Below are positions 8,587-15,311 of a DNA stretch of 27,262 bases, in pieces. Every line of letters starts with the position of its first letter. Within the stretch, counting starts at the first letter, position 1. Source of the DNA: Priapulus caudatus. Its lineage: Eukaryota > Priapulida > Priapulimorpha > Priapulimorphida > Priapulidae. Under the pieces are notes generated by a model. It saw nothing but the letters and a program-made list of their open reading frames with translations. It was not told the DNA's origin and made no database searches. Both the position numbers and the translations under genes were made by a program. The stretch is taken from positions 1 to 27,262 of the forward strand of contig NW_014579717.1 of NCBI RefSeq assembly GCF_000485595.1. The letters are read 5' to 3'.

Positions 8587-9031
8587 AGAGTTGGATGGTA
8601 TGGAGCAGATGGGCGTAATCACAAAAGTTACGGAGCCGACCGACTGGGTCAGCAGCCTGGCATTCAGTCGCAAGTCAAATGGGCGACTGCGCGTGTGCCT
8701 AGATCCCAAGGATCTTAACACGGCAATCAAGCGTCCACACTACAAGACTCCCACGTTGGAGGAGATCACGCACAGATTTGCCGGGGCGACTACCTTCTCG
8801 AAACTTGATGCCCGTCATGGGTACTGGTCGATATCATTGGATGCGCAATCGAGCTGGCTCACGACGTTCAACAGCCCGTTCGGCAGATATCGTTTCCGGA
8901 GGCTCCCGTTCGGACTAAACGTGAGCCAAGATGTGTTCCAGAAACGTATGGATCATATTCTGGAGCAGTGTCCAGGCACCACTGGCATTGCAGATGATGT
9001 TGCGGTGTTCGGTAAATCAAAGGAAGTGTGA
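8583..9031 (+). pseudogene. pol: Reverse transcriptase, fingers and palm
   Basis: It contains ELDGMEQMGVI, RVCLDPKDLN, the first catalytic aspartate in FSKLDARHGYW, LTTFNSPFGRYRF, RRLPFGL and the catalytic loop GIADDVAVFG. All polymerase aspartates are present. The frame ends at a TGA (9029-9031) just after FGKSKE. Around 20 codons usually found between this loop and the VFNIDKC segment are missing or scrambled at 9032-9045, so the palm-thumb junction carries a small deletion as well as a frame change. Confidence 0.95.
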
Positions 9032-9045
9032 TTTGAAGTGAACAC

Positions 9046-9653
9046 AGCCTAGTGTTCAACATTGACAAATGTGAGGTCAATAAGCGAAGCATGAAGTTCT
9101 TCGGTCTCGTGTTTGACCCCGATGGAGTCCACCCAGACCCGGACAAAGTCAGAGACATTAGGAATCTAGCGGTGCCCAGTGACCCCAAGCAGTTGCAGGA
9201 ATTCTTAGGCATCGTCACATACATGTCTCCGTTCATCCCGAACCTATCGCAAGTGACTGCACCTCTGCGAGAACTCATGAAAGGAGGAACCGAGTTCCAG
9301 TGGTCCCCGTCACATCAGATCGCTTTCAAGAAAATAATCGAGCTGATCTGCCGAGAGGTCACCCTCAGCTACTTCGACCTAAAGCAAGAGTCTGTACTGC
9401 AGGTCGATGCATCCAGCAAGGGCCTCGGCGCCGTATTACTACAACACGACAGACCAGTGGCATTTGCGTCAAAGGCATTGAGTGACTGCGAGCAGAGATA
9501 CGCCAACATTGAACGCGAGCTACTAGCCGTCGTATTCGGGTGTGAGAAATTCCACACATACTTGTACGGCAAGCACTTCACAGACGAGTCGGATCACAAG
9601 CTGCTTGAAATGATCCACTTGAAAAACTTGGCAGCTGCACCACAGCGACTGCA
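9046..9653 (+). pseudogene. pol: Reverse transcriptase thumb/connection and RNase H
   Basis: It starts LVFNIDKCEV and has FFGLVFDPDGVHPDPDK, then the connection FLGIVTYMSPFIPNLS. RNase H shows its catalytic residues in QVDASSKGLGAV (Asp), NIERELLAVV (Glu) and DESDHKLLEM (Asp). IHLKNLAAAPQRL follows. The frame then fails because 14 bases are duplicated in tandem: CCACAGCGACTGCA at 9640-9653 and CCGCAGCGACTGCA at 9654-9667. Confidence 0.93.
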
Positions 9654-9971
9654 CCGCAGCGACTGCAACGCATGTTGCTACGCATTCAACGGTACGACAT
9701 CACAATCCGATAACGGCCAGGAAGAGAGGTGCTGGTAGCTGACGCACTCTCGAGATCACCTGGGAATGACTGCGCTACGATCGACCTGGACATAAGAGTG
9801 GATTACGCACAGTGGTCGACCCAGAAGCGCCAAACACTGCGCGACAGCACACGCAGCGACGCAGAGCTTGGTGCGTTAATGAATATTGTCGTCACAGGGT
9901 GGCCGGAAAGGCAAAAACAGCTTCCGCTCCCGCTGCGTCCATATTGGTCATACAGGGACGAGCTCACGTAG
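9654..9971 (+). pseudogene. pol: RNase H tail and linker to integrase
   Basis: After the 14-bp duplication the frame that reads QRMLLRIQRYDITIR meets a TAA at 9711-9713, an independent nonsense change. It then continues as REVLVADALSRSPG, the conserved ADALSR end of Gypsy RNase H. The linker ends YWSYRDELT; the stop at 9969-9971 reflects one missing base because the sequence continues smoothly in the next frame. Confidence 0.88.
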
Positions 9972-10418
9972 ACGATGGTGTCATCATGAAAGATGATCGT
10001 GTCATAGTTCCAGCAAACATGCGGACGGACATTCTGGCTCGGCTACATGAGTCGCACCAAGGTATCGAGAAAACGAAGTTGAGAGCGCGAACATGTGTGT
10101 ACTGGAACAATATAAACTCGGATATAGAGAACCTGGTCCGAAAGTGCAGCATATGCCAGCAAGCTCAGAGGACGCAGAGTCACGAGCCGCTGCTGCAGCA
10201 TAAGGTTCCAACCCAGCCCTGGCAAGTCCTGGGTACGGACCTATTCTACCTGGCAGGTGATGAATACCTAATCATCAGTGATTACTACTCAAAGTTCCCC
10301 TTCGTCAAGAAAATTGGCGGCAGAGCCACGAGTCAGGCCATTGTGAACATAACTAAGAGTATCTTCGCTGAACAAGGAGTATCTGAGACCGTAATAAGCG
10401 ATAACGGTAACACAGTTC
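9970..10418 (+). pseudogene. pol: Integrase zinc-binding domain and first part of catalytic core
   Basis: It reads VDDGVIMKDDRVIVP then an HHCC zinc finger (LHESHQGIEKT, KCSICQQAQ). The core has its first two catalytic aspartates in VLGTDLFYLAGD and VISDNG. Immediately after DNG the frame breaks (one extra base at about 10418); the QF-x-G that normally follows is legible one frame over. Confidence 0.92.
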
Positions 10419-10931
10419 GATGGTCAAGCTTACAAGATTTTCGCCGAGTGGGGTTTTGACCATGTAACAGCGAGCCCTCATTACCCGCAGTCAAACAGGC
10501 TGATTGAGCGCCAGGTACAGACCGTCAAACACGTCCTGACTAAAGCCAGAGCAGCAGGAATTGACGTAGACATGGCAATGTTAGTGCTCAGGTCTACACC
10601 GATAGACCATCACCTCCTGTCACCAGCTAAACTGTTGAACGCGAGGAGAATGAAAGCGAACCTCCCCACGAGAATATACAACAACGCACCCAATAAGGAT
10701 GCGACCATGCAGAGGCTTCTACAGCGGCAGGCATCTCAAAAGGCATATTATGACGAGAAGGCTGGAGGAAGCCTGTCCCCGCTTATCAAAGGACAACCCG
10801 TTCGGATACAAGACCAGACATCAGGCCAGTGGCGTCCAGGAATAGTCACTGGGATCCGTCCAGAACAACGCTCGTATGAGGTACACACGCCCTCTGGTGT
10901 TTCATTGAGGAGGAACCGGGCGTTACGTTAG
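10419..10931 (+). pseudogene. pol: Integrase, end of catalytic core and C-terminal domain
   Basis: The frame covers FAEWGFDHVTASPHYPQSN and the third catalytic residue (Glu codon 10506-10508, in RLIERQVQTVK), completing D,D-35-E. Downstream are MAMLVLRSTPIDHH and SPAKLLNAR, then the GPY/F-like C-terminal segment (KGQPVRIQDQ, WRPGIVTG). It ends at TAG 10929-10931, caused by one extra base. Confidence 0.92.
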
Positions 10932-11190
10932 GGAGACGTGTGAGGAGGCGAACACCTTAGCTCAAGCCGATATCCCCGTGCAACTTACCAGCGATCCCGA
11001 GACAGCAGCCAGAATGGATACGCAGAACACACCAGTACATCCAACGAAATGCGTCCGTTTCCTACAGGATGCCGGAACCAACTGCCATCCAGTGGGTAAT
11101 GATAACAGTGCTTCCAGCGAGGCTGTGGCTCACACCTATCGTACGCGATCAGGTAGAGCAGTCATTCCACTAAAAGGGTTTGACATGTAA
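10932..11190 (+). pseudogene. pol: C-terminal tail of Pol
   Basis: Reading on in the next frame gives an acidic, polar tail ending THTYRTRSGRAVIPLKGFDM-stop. An R-T-R-S-G-R motif close to the end of Pol is common in metazoan Gypsy elements, so this is the true C-terminus rather than a separate gene. Confidence 0.8.
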
Positions 11191-11474
11191 AGATGATTTT
11201 GAGTCATATTCAAATGACATTGAGTAGTTCATTTTGTGTTAATGTTACTTGTATGTTATATAGTGAGTTACGTCTGTTCATACCCATTGTGTTAATGGTT
11301 TTATAGGTAGTCGGTTACATCCTGTATAACGTAAAATCCGCAACTTATCTTCCGTCGCAGAACAAGCAGACAATCAACGCGAATTTATAATCACTGAAAT
11401 GCACCTCGTAAATAGCGATATCATTAGTGGCTACCCTCAGCCTTTGATCCAATCAGACGTTCTCTAATGCTTCT
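11191..11474 (+). other. 3' untranslated region of the Gypsy element
   Basis: This AT-rich sequence lies between the Pol stop and the polypurine tract. No envelope-like frame is present, so the element is a retrotransposon without env. Confidence 0.8.
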
Positions 11475-11487
11475 AAAAGAAAGGGGA
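11475..11487 (+). promoter_or_regulatory. Polypurine tract
   Basis: AAAAGAAAGGGGA directly precedes the TG of the 3' LTR, the position where plus-strand DNA synthesis is primed. Confidence 0.9.
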
Positions 11488-11695
11488 TGTCATATCATGT
11501 TACTAAACATAGTGCTCATTGGTACTCGGAAGATGGCAGCACGGTCCAGCATGAGCACTGGGGGTTGGTGGCGAGCACTGGTGGCGAGGCGGGAATTATG
11601 ACTAGCCTGCGGTGTGGATGAGTAGAACGTGAACAATAAATGGCTATGTTTAAATTGGATTTCCGTATTATATATTATGACAAGATATTGTTACA
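11488..11695 (+). repeat. 3' LTR of the Gypsy element
   Basis: It is 208 bp, TG...CA, with AATAAA at 11635-11640. It is about 98% identical to the 5' LTR after removal of the hAT insert. It is followed by TGGTG (11696-11700), the right-hand target duplication. Confidence 0.96.
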
Positions 11696-11700
11696 TGGTG

Positions 11701-11894
11701 TAGATTAACAGCAGAATGAAGAAGTGGGAGAAAGGGAGAGGGAAGGGAGAGAGAAAGAGATAAAGAGAAAGAAGGGAAAGGGGGAAGGGAGAGATAGAAA
11801 TGCTAAGTGAGGATGGCTTTTCCTGCGGTGCATCACAGCATATCGCAATCTATTGGTGAGCTCCTGGACAGACACCTCTTGTTGCTTTGCGTAG
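11701..11894 (+). other. Intron remainder with a polypurine tract
   Basis: Positions 11710-11805 are almost entirely A and G on the plus strand (GAGAAAGGGAGAGGG-type). The tract lies between the Gypsy insertion and the next exon. The frame is open from 11807 into the exon, but family resemblance begins only after the pyrimidine-rich CTCTTGTTGCTTTGCGTAG acceptor ending at 11894. Confidence 0.7.
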
Positions 11895-12209
11895 CAGGTC
11901 TGGTGCCGTACGAGGACGTGGTAGCAGAGCTGGCATCTGACACACTCACGACAGCTCTCACCCTTGGCGTGGACGGCAGTCGATTCCACTGCGGCCCGTT
12001 TGCTCAGCTGGCGGTGCTAATGCTAAAGATGGAGGTGGACAAGTACCGTAAGGGCATACAGTGGGCTGGAGAGCTGCTTTTTCGGACGGTCCTCACAGCC
12101 GAACGTGTGCGCATCATTGCAACAAAGATGATGAGCGACGTGTCACGCTGCAAGCGCAATAGCCAGCGGGTCGTCCTGGCGGCCATCAAAGATGATAATT
12201 ACAGTAAAG
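11895..12209 (+). CDS. M16-like gene, exon after the Gypsy insertion
   Basis: It is 315 bp and open throughout. The two leading bases complete the split alanine codon left by the 5975-6077 exon (phase 1). It encodes GLVPYEDVVAEL, DTLTTALTLGVDGSRFHCG, LKMEVDKYRKGIQW, LLFRTVLTAERV and KRNSQRVVLAAIKDDNYSK. The P-Y-E-x-VV, LGV..G.F.CG, L-K-x-E-x-x-KY and LLF-x-T spacing matches the third M16-like domain of this group. It ends in phase 1 at a GGTGCA donor (GT at 12210). Nothing in it suggests decay. Confidence 0.78.
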
Positions 12210-12685
12210 GTGCATATGTATACCATGTAATGTTCTCTTTCTAGCATACAATATTTACGGATAGCTATACATTATATCAAGAGCTAATAATACCTAGAGT
12301 GTACAACGGAAAAACGGGAAAATAGTGCTATTTCACGACATGATTATTCTACTTTGCCTGCGAGTCTAGAATAATTTTATGGTATTGCATTAAGAAGAAT
12401 TCTTTGCTCTCTAAAACAAGACCAACCGCTTGTTAATACGATACTCCTAGGCTGAGATATTGGCTCGTAAACTTCTCCTCCCACAGGCCTCACGGCGCGC
12501 TCGAATCCGCCTCGAATGATTATATTGAGCATGGTTATTTAAGATCCACAACTATGCAAATATAAATAATATAATATGTCATGACAGTTTACTCGATTGG
12601 TTTATTACATTTGTTTTGGTAAGAGTGGTAATAAATTTGTTTACATTATAATTTCATTAATTGTGATTTTTTGTTTTTATTTCAG
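12210..12685 (+). other. Intron of the M16-like gene
   Basis: AT-rich, with no repeat or element recognised. It ends in the pyrimidine-rich TTTTTGTTTTTATTTCAG. Confidence 0.75.
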
Positions 12686-12771
12686 AGAGTAATCATTATA
12701 TCTCTGGAATGATGAGGCAGCAGAGATTTCTTACTCTTATGCTGGAGGAACTGAAAACAAATCCAAATGAG
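12686..12771 (+). CDS. M16-like gene, short exon
   Basis: The first two bases finish a Glu codon carried over from the preceding exon (K-E-SNHYISG). It reads SNHYISGMMRQQRFLTLMLE then ELKTNPNE and ends in phase 0 at GTATGA. An S-N-H-x3-G-x2-RQ-x2-F pattern directly after the LKRDxxxxxxxxxxxxxNY segment is expected in this group. Confidence 0.75.
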
Positions 12772-13119
12772 GTATGAAATGCTGTCTAGAGTTCTATTAA
12801 ATAATTAAAATGTAGTAGGTTTACTCATTGATTTTTACTTTGTCAATCAGCATTTCATCAGTTTCCATTTTAATCATTGACCTCATCTAATCATTTACAT
12901 TAACATTCATATTACTTGGTTTTTTATCCAATAAGACAATACAAACGAACAGCAATACTGCATTCAAATTCAAATGATGCGGTATCAAATTAATATATTC
13001 TCTAAACAAGTGACTACCTTCATGTAAAACTAATATTTTAGCACACGGGAAATACGTTGAAATATGTATATGGTGCTGGTAGTGCAGCTCTGTACAATGG
13101 TTGCTGACGTCTTTTGAAG
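12772..13119 (+). other. Intron of the M16-like gene
   Basis: AT-rich with no recognisable element. It ends CTTTTGAAG. Confidence 0.7.
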
Positions 13120-13311
13120 GTGATCGCACGATTGGATGAGTTAAGGAAGTTGATCACTGCCCCAGAGAGTCTCACTGTTCATGTAGTGGCAGATGTCACA
13201 CAGCTAGCAGCCGCATGTGGTCCTCCTGCACAGCCATGGAAGGACGAGTTCTTACCGGATGGTGACAGGCAGAAGGAACCGGTACACGAAAGATGCGATC
13301 GATTAGGCTGA
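13120..13311 (+). CDS. M16-like gene, last recognisable exon
   Basis: It starts in phase 0 and reads VIARLDELRKLITAPESLTV, HVVADVTQLAAACGPPAQPW, KDEFLPDG. The LR-x-L-L/I-x-x-PE-x-L-x-V-x-V pattern continues the family alignment. The frame closes at TGA 13309-13311; a possible donor GGTACAC at 13282 would end it earlier in phase 0. The usual C-terminal domain (several hundred residues) is not seen downstream. The next gene lies on the other strand, so the gene is either truncated here or has distant exons. Confidence 0.65.
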   Translation: MIARLDELRKLITAPESLTVHVVADVTQLAAACGPPAQPWKDEFLPDGDRQKEPVHERCDRLG

Positions 13312-13627
13312 GATGCATTTCTGGAATTTGTCGGCATTATTTTGAGCTTGCTGAGGGGGCACCATTTCTGTGTATGTAGTATTTTCCTCCTTTGTGATGC
13401 CACGTGATCGTGTGAATCCATTGCTATCCAATTTCGTCTGGTCGCCGTTGAACCCATGAAGGGGCTGCCGAGTCATTGTGTAGGGAGATTATTTTCTTTG
13501 TGTAGATTCTTTTGTGGGACTGGGCCTACTGTGAAAAATACTAAGCTGTAAGAGCCTTCTTGCTATTTGTGTCATCCTCTTTCATGAGTGGAAATTTCCT
13601 GGGTCGTAACGTCATCTCTTATTGTGT
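13312..13627. other. Convergent intergenic region
   Basis: It lies between the plus-strand M16 fragment and the minus-strand CTHRC1-like stop. No exon, terminator-like hairpin or element is recognised. Confidence 0.6.
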
Positions 13628-13773
13628 TTACATCTCAATTTCCTCTACGATCATGCGGGAGACACTGCTCCAGCCGGTGTAGGTGTTTCCATGTCCATGT
13701 CCAGGTCTACAGTCGCCTGTGTGAAGCTGTACCAGTACTGGACCAGCGGGCAGCATATAGCAAATCCCCTCAA
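13628..13773 (-). CDS. CTHRC1-like: CTHRC1-like terminal exon
   Basis: Acceptor TGCCGCAG. It encodes EGICYMLPAGPVLVQLHTGD then CRPGHGHGNTYTGWSSVSRM and IVEEIEM followed by TAA (13628-13630). The C...GDC and GW-SVSR-I-EE pattern matches the CTHRC1 C-terminus, including the natural stop position. Confidence 0.9.
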
Positions 13774-14731
13774 CTGCGGCATAATGTCAATATTTTAGCA
13801 TGTCAGGTGTAACAAACGTTACCGAATTAATAGAAGTCTTGCTAAAAAAACATTAGTTAAAGTCTATTGTAGTCATTCTACGCTGTCGCTGTTCATAATT
13901 ACTATGAATGCTATACTGGACTTACTAGAGGAAGGTATGTGCATGTTGTGTCCATCCGTACTGTCATAGATTTGGGCATCTATGCGTGCAGGGTTGTTGC
14001 ACTCAGCCCCATTCAATGTGATGTACCAGCGACTGCACGAATTGCCACCAGATTTGATGTTGCGCAGATTACCACTCCACCTTACATGGAGCCCTGTCGT
14101 GTTGGTACGCTTCTTCACAGCACATTGCTAGAAAAAATATGGATCAATGATATCAGAAGTTTTTCGTAGGATGTTTGCGTACTGATTCTTGTACTGATTC
14201 GCCCATTAGAACTCGTTTTGATTGGATATTTGATATGCCTAGCGATAAGAAAACATGCACGTGATAAGGATATACATGTATAACTCCTATGTCTGTGTCA
14301 TCATTGGATGCATCCCATGTACACTGGTAAATCTTTCTTCTCTCACATTCCTCACATACTCCAGACACTCCAATTATTCCAGGAAGTCCTAAGAAACAAA
14401 GCAAAGTGATTCCTTTATAAATATGTACAGATTACGGGGTAACGCTAAGGAAGATTACTATGCTATTCACATCTACAGCAAAAGCTTCAAACAATGTATG
14501 AAAATTATGCAGCTTATGTGAAAACGTTCACAGCTATAGGTAATTATTAAAATCACTACACCGTCGCGGCAGGTGTTTACCCTTTTCTCCCATCTCTCCG
14601 GCGACTCCCGGTGCCCCGGCCTCGCCGGGAAACCCGTCTCTGCCATCGCGACCAGGCATGCCGTTCCTCCCGTTTACACCAGCCGTCCCAGGCAGTCCGT
14701 CTCGACCATCCCGGCTAGCAGGAGGCAAAAC
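13628..14731 (-). CDS. CTHRC1-like: CTHRC1-like secreted collagen-repeat protein, four exons (5' end missing)
   Basis: Exons in transcript order are 14731-14581, 14388-14285, 14127-13926 and 13773-13628, with introns of 192, 157 and 152 bp. Phases match at every junction (1, 0, 1), and each split codon gives the expected residue. The protein has 17-18 uninterrupted Gly-X-Y triplets, then a Cys-rich globular domain with YQCTWD, LHVRWSGNL, CSRWYITLNGAEC, IDAQIY, IEGIC and GWSSVSRMIVEEIEM-stop. This is the layout of CTHRC1: a short collagen rod followed by a conserved C-terminal domain, secreted and acting in matrix and Wnt signalling in vertebrates. Human CTHRC1 has the same RWYFTFNGAEC and W-x-SVSR-I-EE ends. 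The exon with the signal peptide was not found; it must lie beyond 14940 on this strand. All four exons are free of lesions. Confidence 0.9.
13926..14127 (-). CDS. CTHRC1-like: CTHRC1-like central globular exon
   Basis: Acceptor TTTTTTCTAG and canonical donor GTAAGT. It encodes QCAVKKRTNTTGLHVRWSGN, LRNIKSGGNSCSRWYITLNG and AECNNPARIDAQIYDSTDGH. Human CTHRC1 has paired cysteines before RWYF; here the order is Ser-Cys-Ser. Confidence 0.92.
14285..14388 (-). CDS. CTHRC1-like: CTHRC1-like exon: end of collagen rod and start of globular domain
   Basis: Acceptor TTGTTTCTTAG. Two leading bases complete a Gly codon, then LPGIIGVSGVCEECERRKIY and QCTWDASNDDTDIG follow. The donor would be GTTATA, which is weak; extending a few codons is possible. 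It joins the rod to the cysteine domain. Confidence 0.82.
14581..14731 (-). CDS. CTHRC1-like: CTHRC1-like collagen Gly-X-Y exon
   Basis: It begins VLPPASRDGRDGLPGTAG and carries about 14 unbroken Gly-X-Y triplets, ending GEMGEKG with donor GTAAAC in phase 1. The composition is GC-rich relative to its introns, as usual for collagen repeats. The acceptor (ATTGTAG) lies 8 bases from the end of an inverted-repeat element. Confidence 0.88.
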
Positions 14732-14740
14732 CTACAATTA

Positions 14741-14939
14741 CTGTATATGCTGTATATTTCGCCGTGGATTAATTTTTGCAAATTTTGCGAACGCGCCCCC
14801 GACCGTGACAATATAACAACACGCGAATAATTCATACCAAACAATGTCAAACAATTCATAATTCACCGACCGTGAAATTAACCACTCGCAAAATTGTAAT
14901 ATCGAAAATATCTGTACGCGAAAAATATGGCGTATACAG
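14741..14939. mobile_element. Inverted-repeat DNA element (MITE family A, copy 2)
   Basis: Begins CTGTATATGC and ends GCGTATACAG, with TA on both sides (14739-14740 and 14940-14941). It is homologous along its length to 5466-5660 in the same orientation, most strongly in the final 37 bases. It lies directly upstream of the CTHRC1-like Gly-X-Y exon. Confidence 0.87.
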
Positions 14940-15069
14940 TAATACCGGGCGAAGAATGTCGGGTGGTTTGTCATCAACATTGTCCCTCGTCATTGTTTGT
15001 CGTGGGCAGTACGAATGTCTTCTCCCACAGCAAGTGTATGGTGTACGAACGAGGTCATACTACAAATAT

Positions 15070-15135
15070 GCTTAAATGGACATAACTTTAGCTTAAATGG
15101 ACCTAAAAATTGCTTAAATGGACCTAAATATGCTG
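15070..15135. repeat. Short tandem repeat around TTGCTTAAATGGACCTA
   Basis: GCTTAAATGGAC occurs three times within about 60 bp, spaced roughly 21-24 bases, with TATG or AAAT fill. No gene is seen from 14942 to 15253. Confidence 0.7.
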
Positions 15136-15199
15136 ATTTGGCTAAATAGGCGCTGATAGTCTGTGGGCTTATGTATAAAAAGCAAAATTTTGGGTAGAT

Positions 15200-15311
15200 T
15201 CTTGGCACCCATGTTTAAACACACCTAGAAACATCACTGATTAAGAAAAAAATGGGTGCCAGTTTTTCCATTAACATTTAGAGCCGCCATTTTGAATTTC
15301 AAAATGGCGGC
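15200..15311. repeat. Palindromic dispersed repeat, copy 1
   Basis: A perfect hairpin lies at 15283-15311: GCCGCCATTTTGAA, one T, then TTCAAAATGGCGGC. A second inverted pair, TGGCACCCAT near 15201 and ATGGGTGCCA near 15252, brackets the left half. The segment 15254-15311 recurs in inverted orientation at 19728-19787, so this is a dispersed repeat, probably a fold-back or MITE remnant. Confidence 0.7.

Larger units (their letters stand above)
6178..11695 (+). mobile_element. Ty3/Gypsy LTR retrotransposon, full length, inactivated
   Basis: This 5518-bp element has 208-209 bp LTRs (TGTCATATC...TTGTTACA), a primer-binding site at 6776, a gag-pol region in the order gag, protease, reverse transcriptase, RNase H, integrase, and a polypurine tract before the 3' LTR. 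The LTR pair differs at four substitutions and one indel once the nested hAT insertion is removed, so the copy is fairly recent. Gag-pol is broken at about seven points: 8265, 8580, 9031-9045, 9640-9667 plus stop 9711, 9969, 10418 and 10929. The element lies in sense orientation in an intron of the M16-like gene. Motif wording (IADDVAVFG, IHLKNLAAAP, RTRSGR near the end) suggests a metazoan Mag/K02A2.6-like lineage, which is inference. Confidence 0.97.
4324..13311 (+). pseudogene. M16-family metallopeptidase-like gene (C05D11.1-like), partial, interrupted and with breaks
   Basis: Ordered exons at 4324-4423, 4629-4772, 4958-5144, 5975-6077, 11895-12209, 12686-12771 and 13120-13311 give the colinear middle part of a long M16 (pitrilysin/presequence-protease-like) protein of the C05D11.1 type. 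Landmarks in order are EEFWLKLISKYLV, GEPSTELME followed by a charged EQRRRLGKAGLKKL helix, PSTSSIKFHPL, DDMHTHFVK, LLLESPIQRN, GLVPYEDVVAEL, KRNSQRVVL and NHYISGMMRQQRF. The catalytic HxxEH domain would lie upstream and is not in the window, and the usual C-terminal exons are not found after 13311. One stop codon and at least one frame change break the middle exons. An intact-length Gypsy element occupies the intron 6078-11894. Family members are metal-dependent or degenerate peptidases; activity cannot be judged here. Confidence 0.75.

Noticed and set aside
11807-11894. Coding start at ATG 11807 for the exon after the Gypsy element
   Set aside because: The residues upstream of 11895 do not fit the family, while the pyrimidine-rich acceptor ending 11894 restores the exact phase left by the preceding exon.
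14534-14728. Stand-alone fibrillar collagen gene
   Set aside because: The Gly-X-Y exon splices in phase to CTHRC1-type globular exons, and the rod is only about 18 triplets long.
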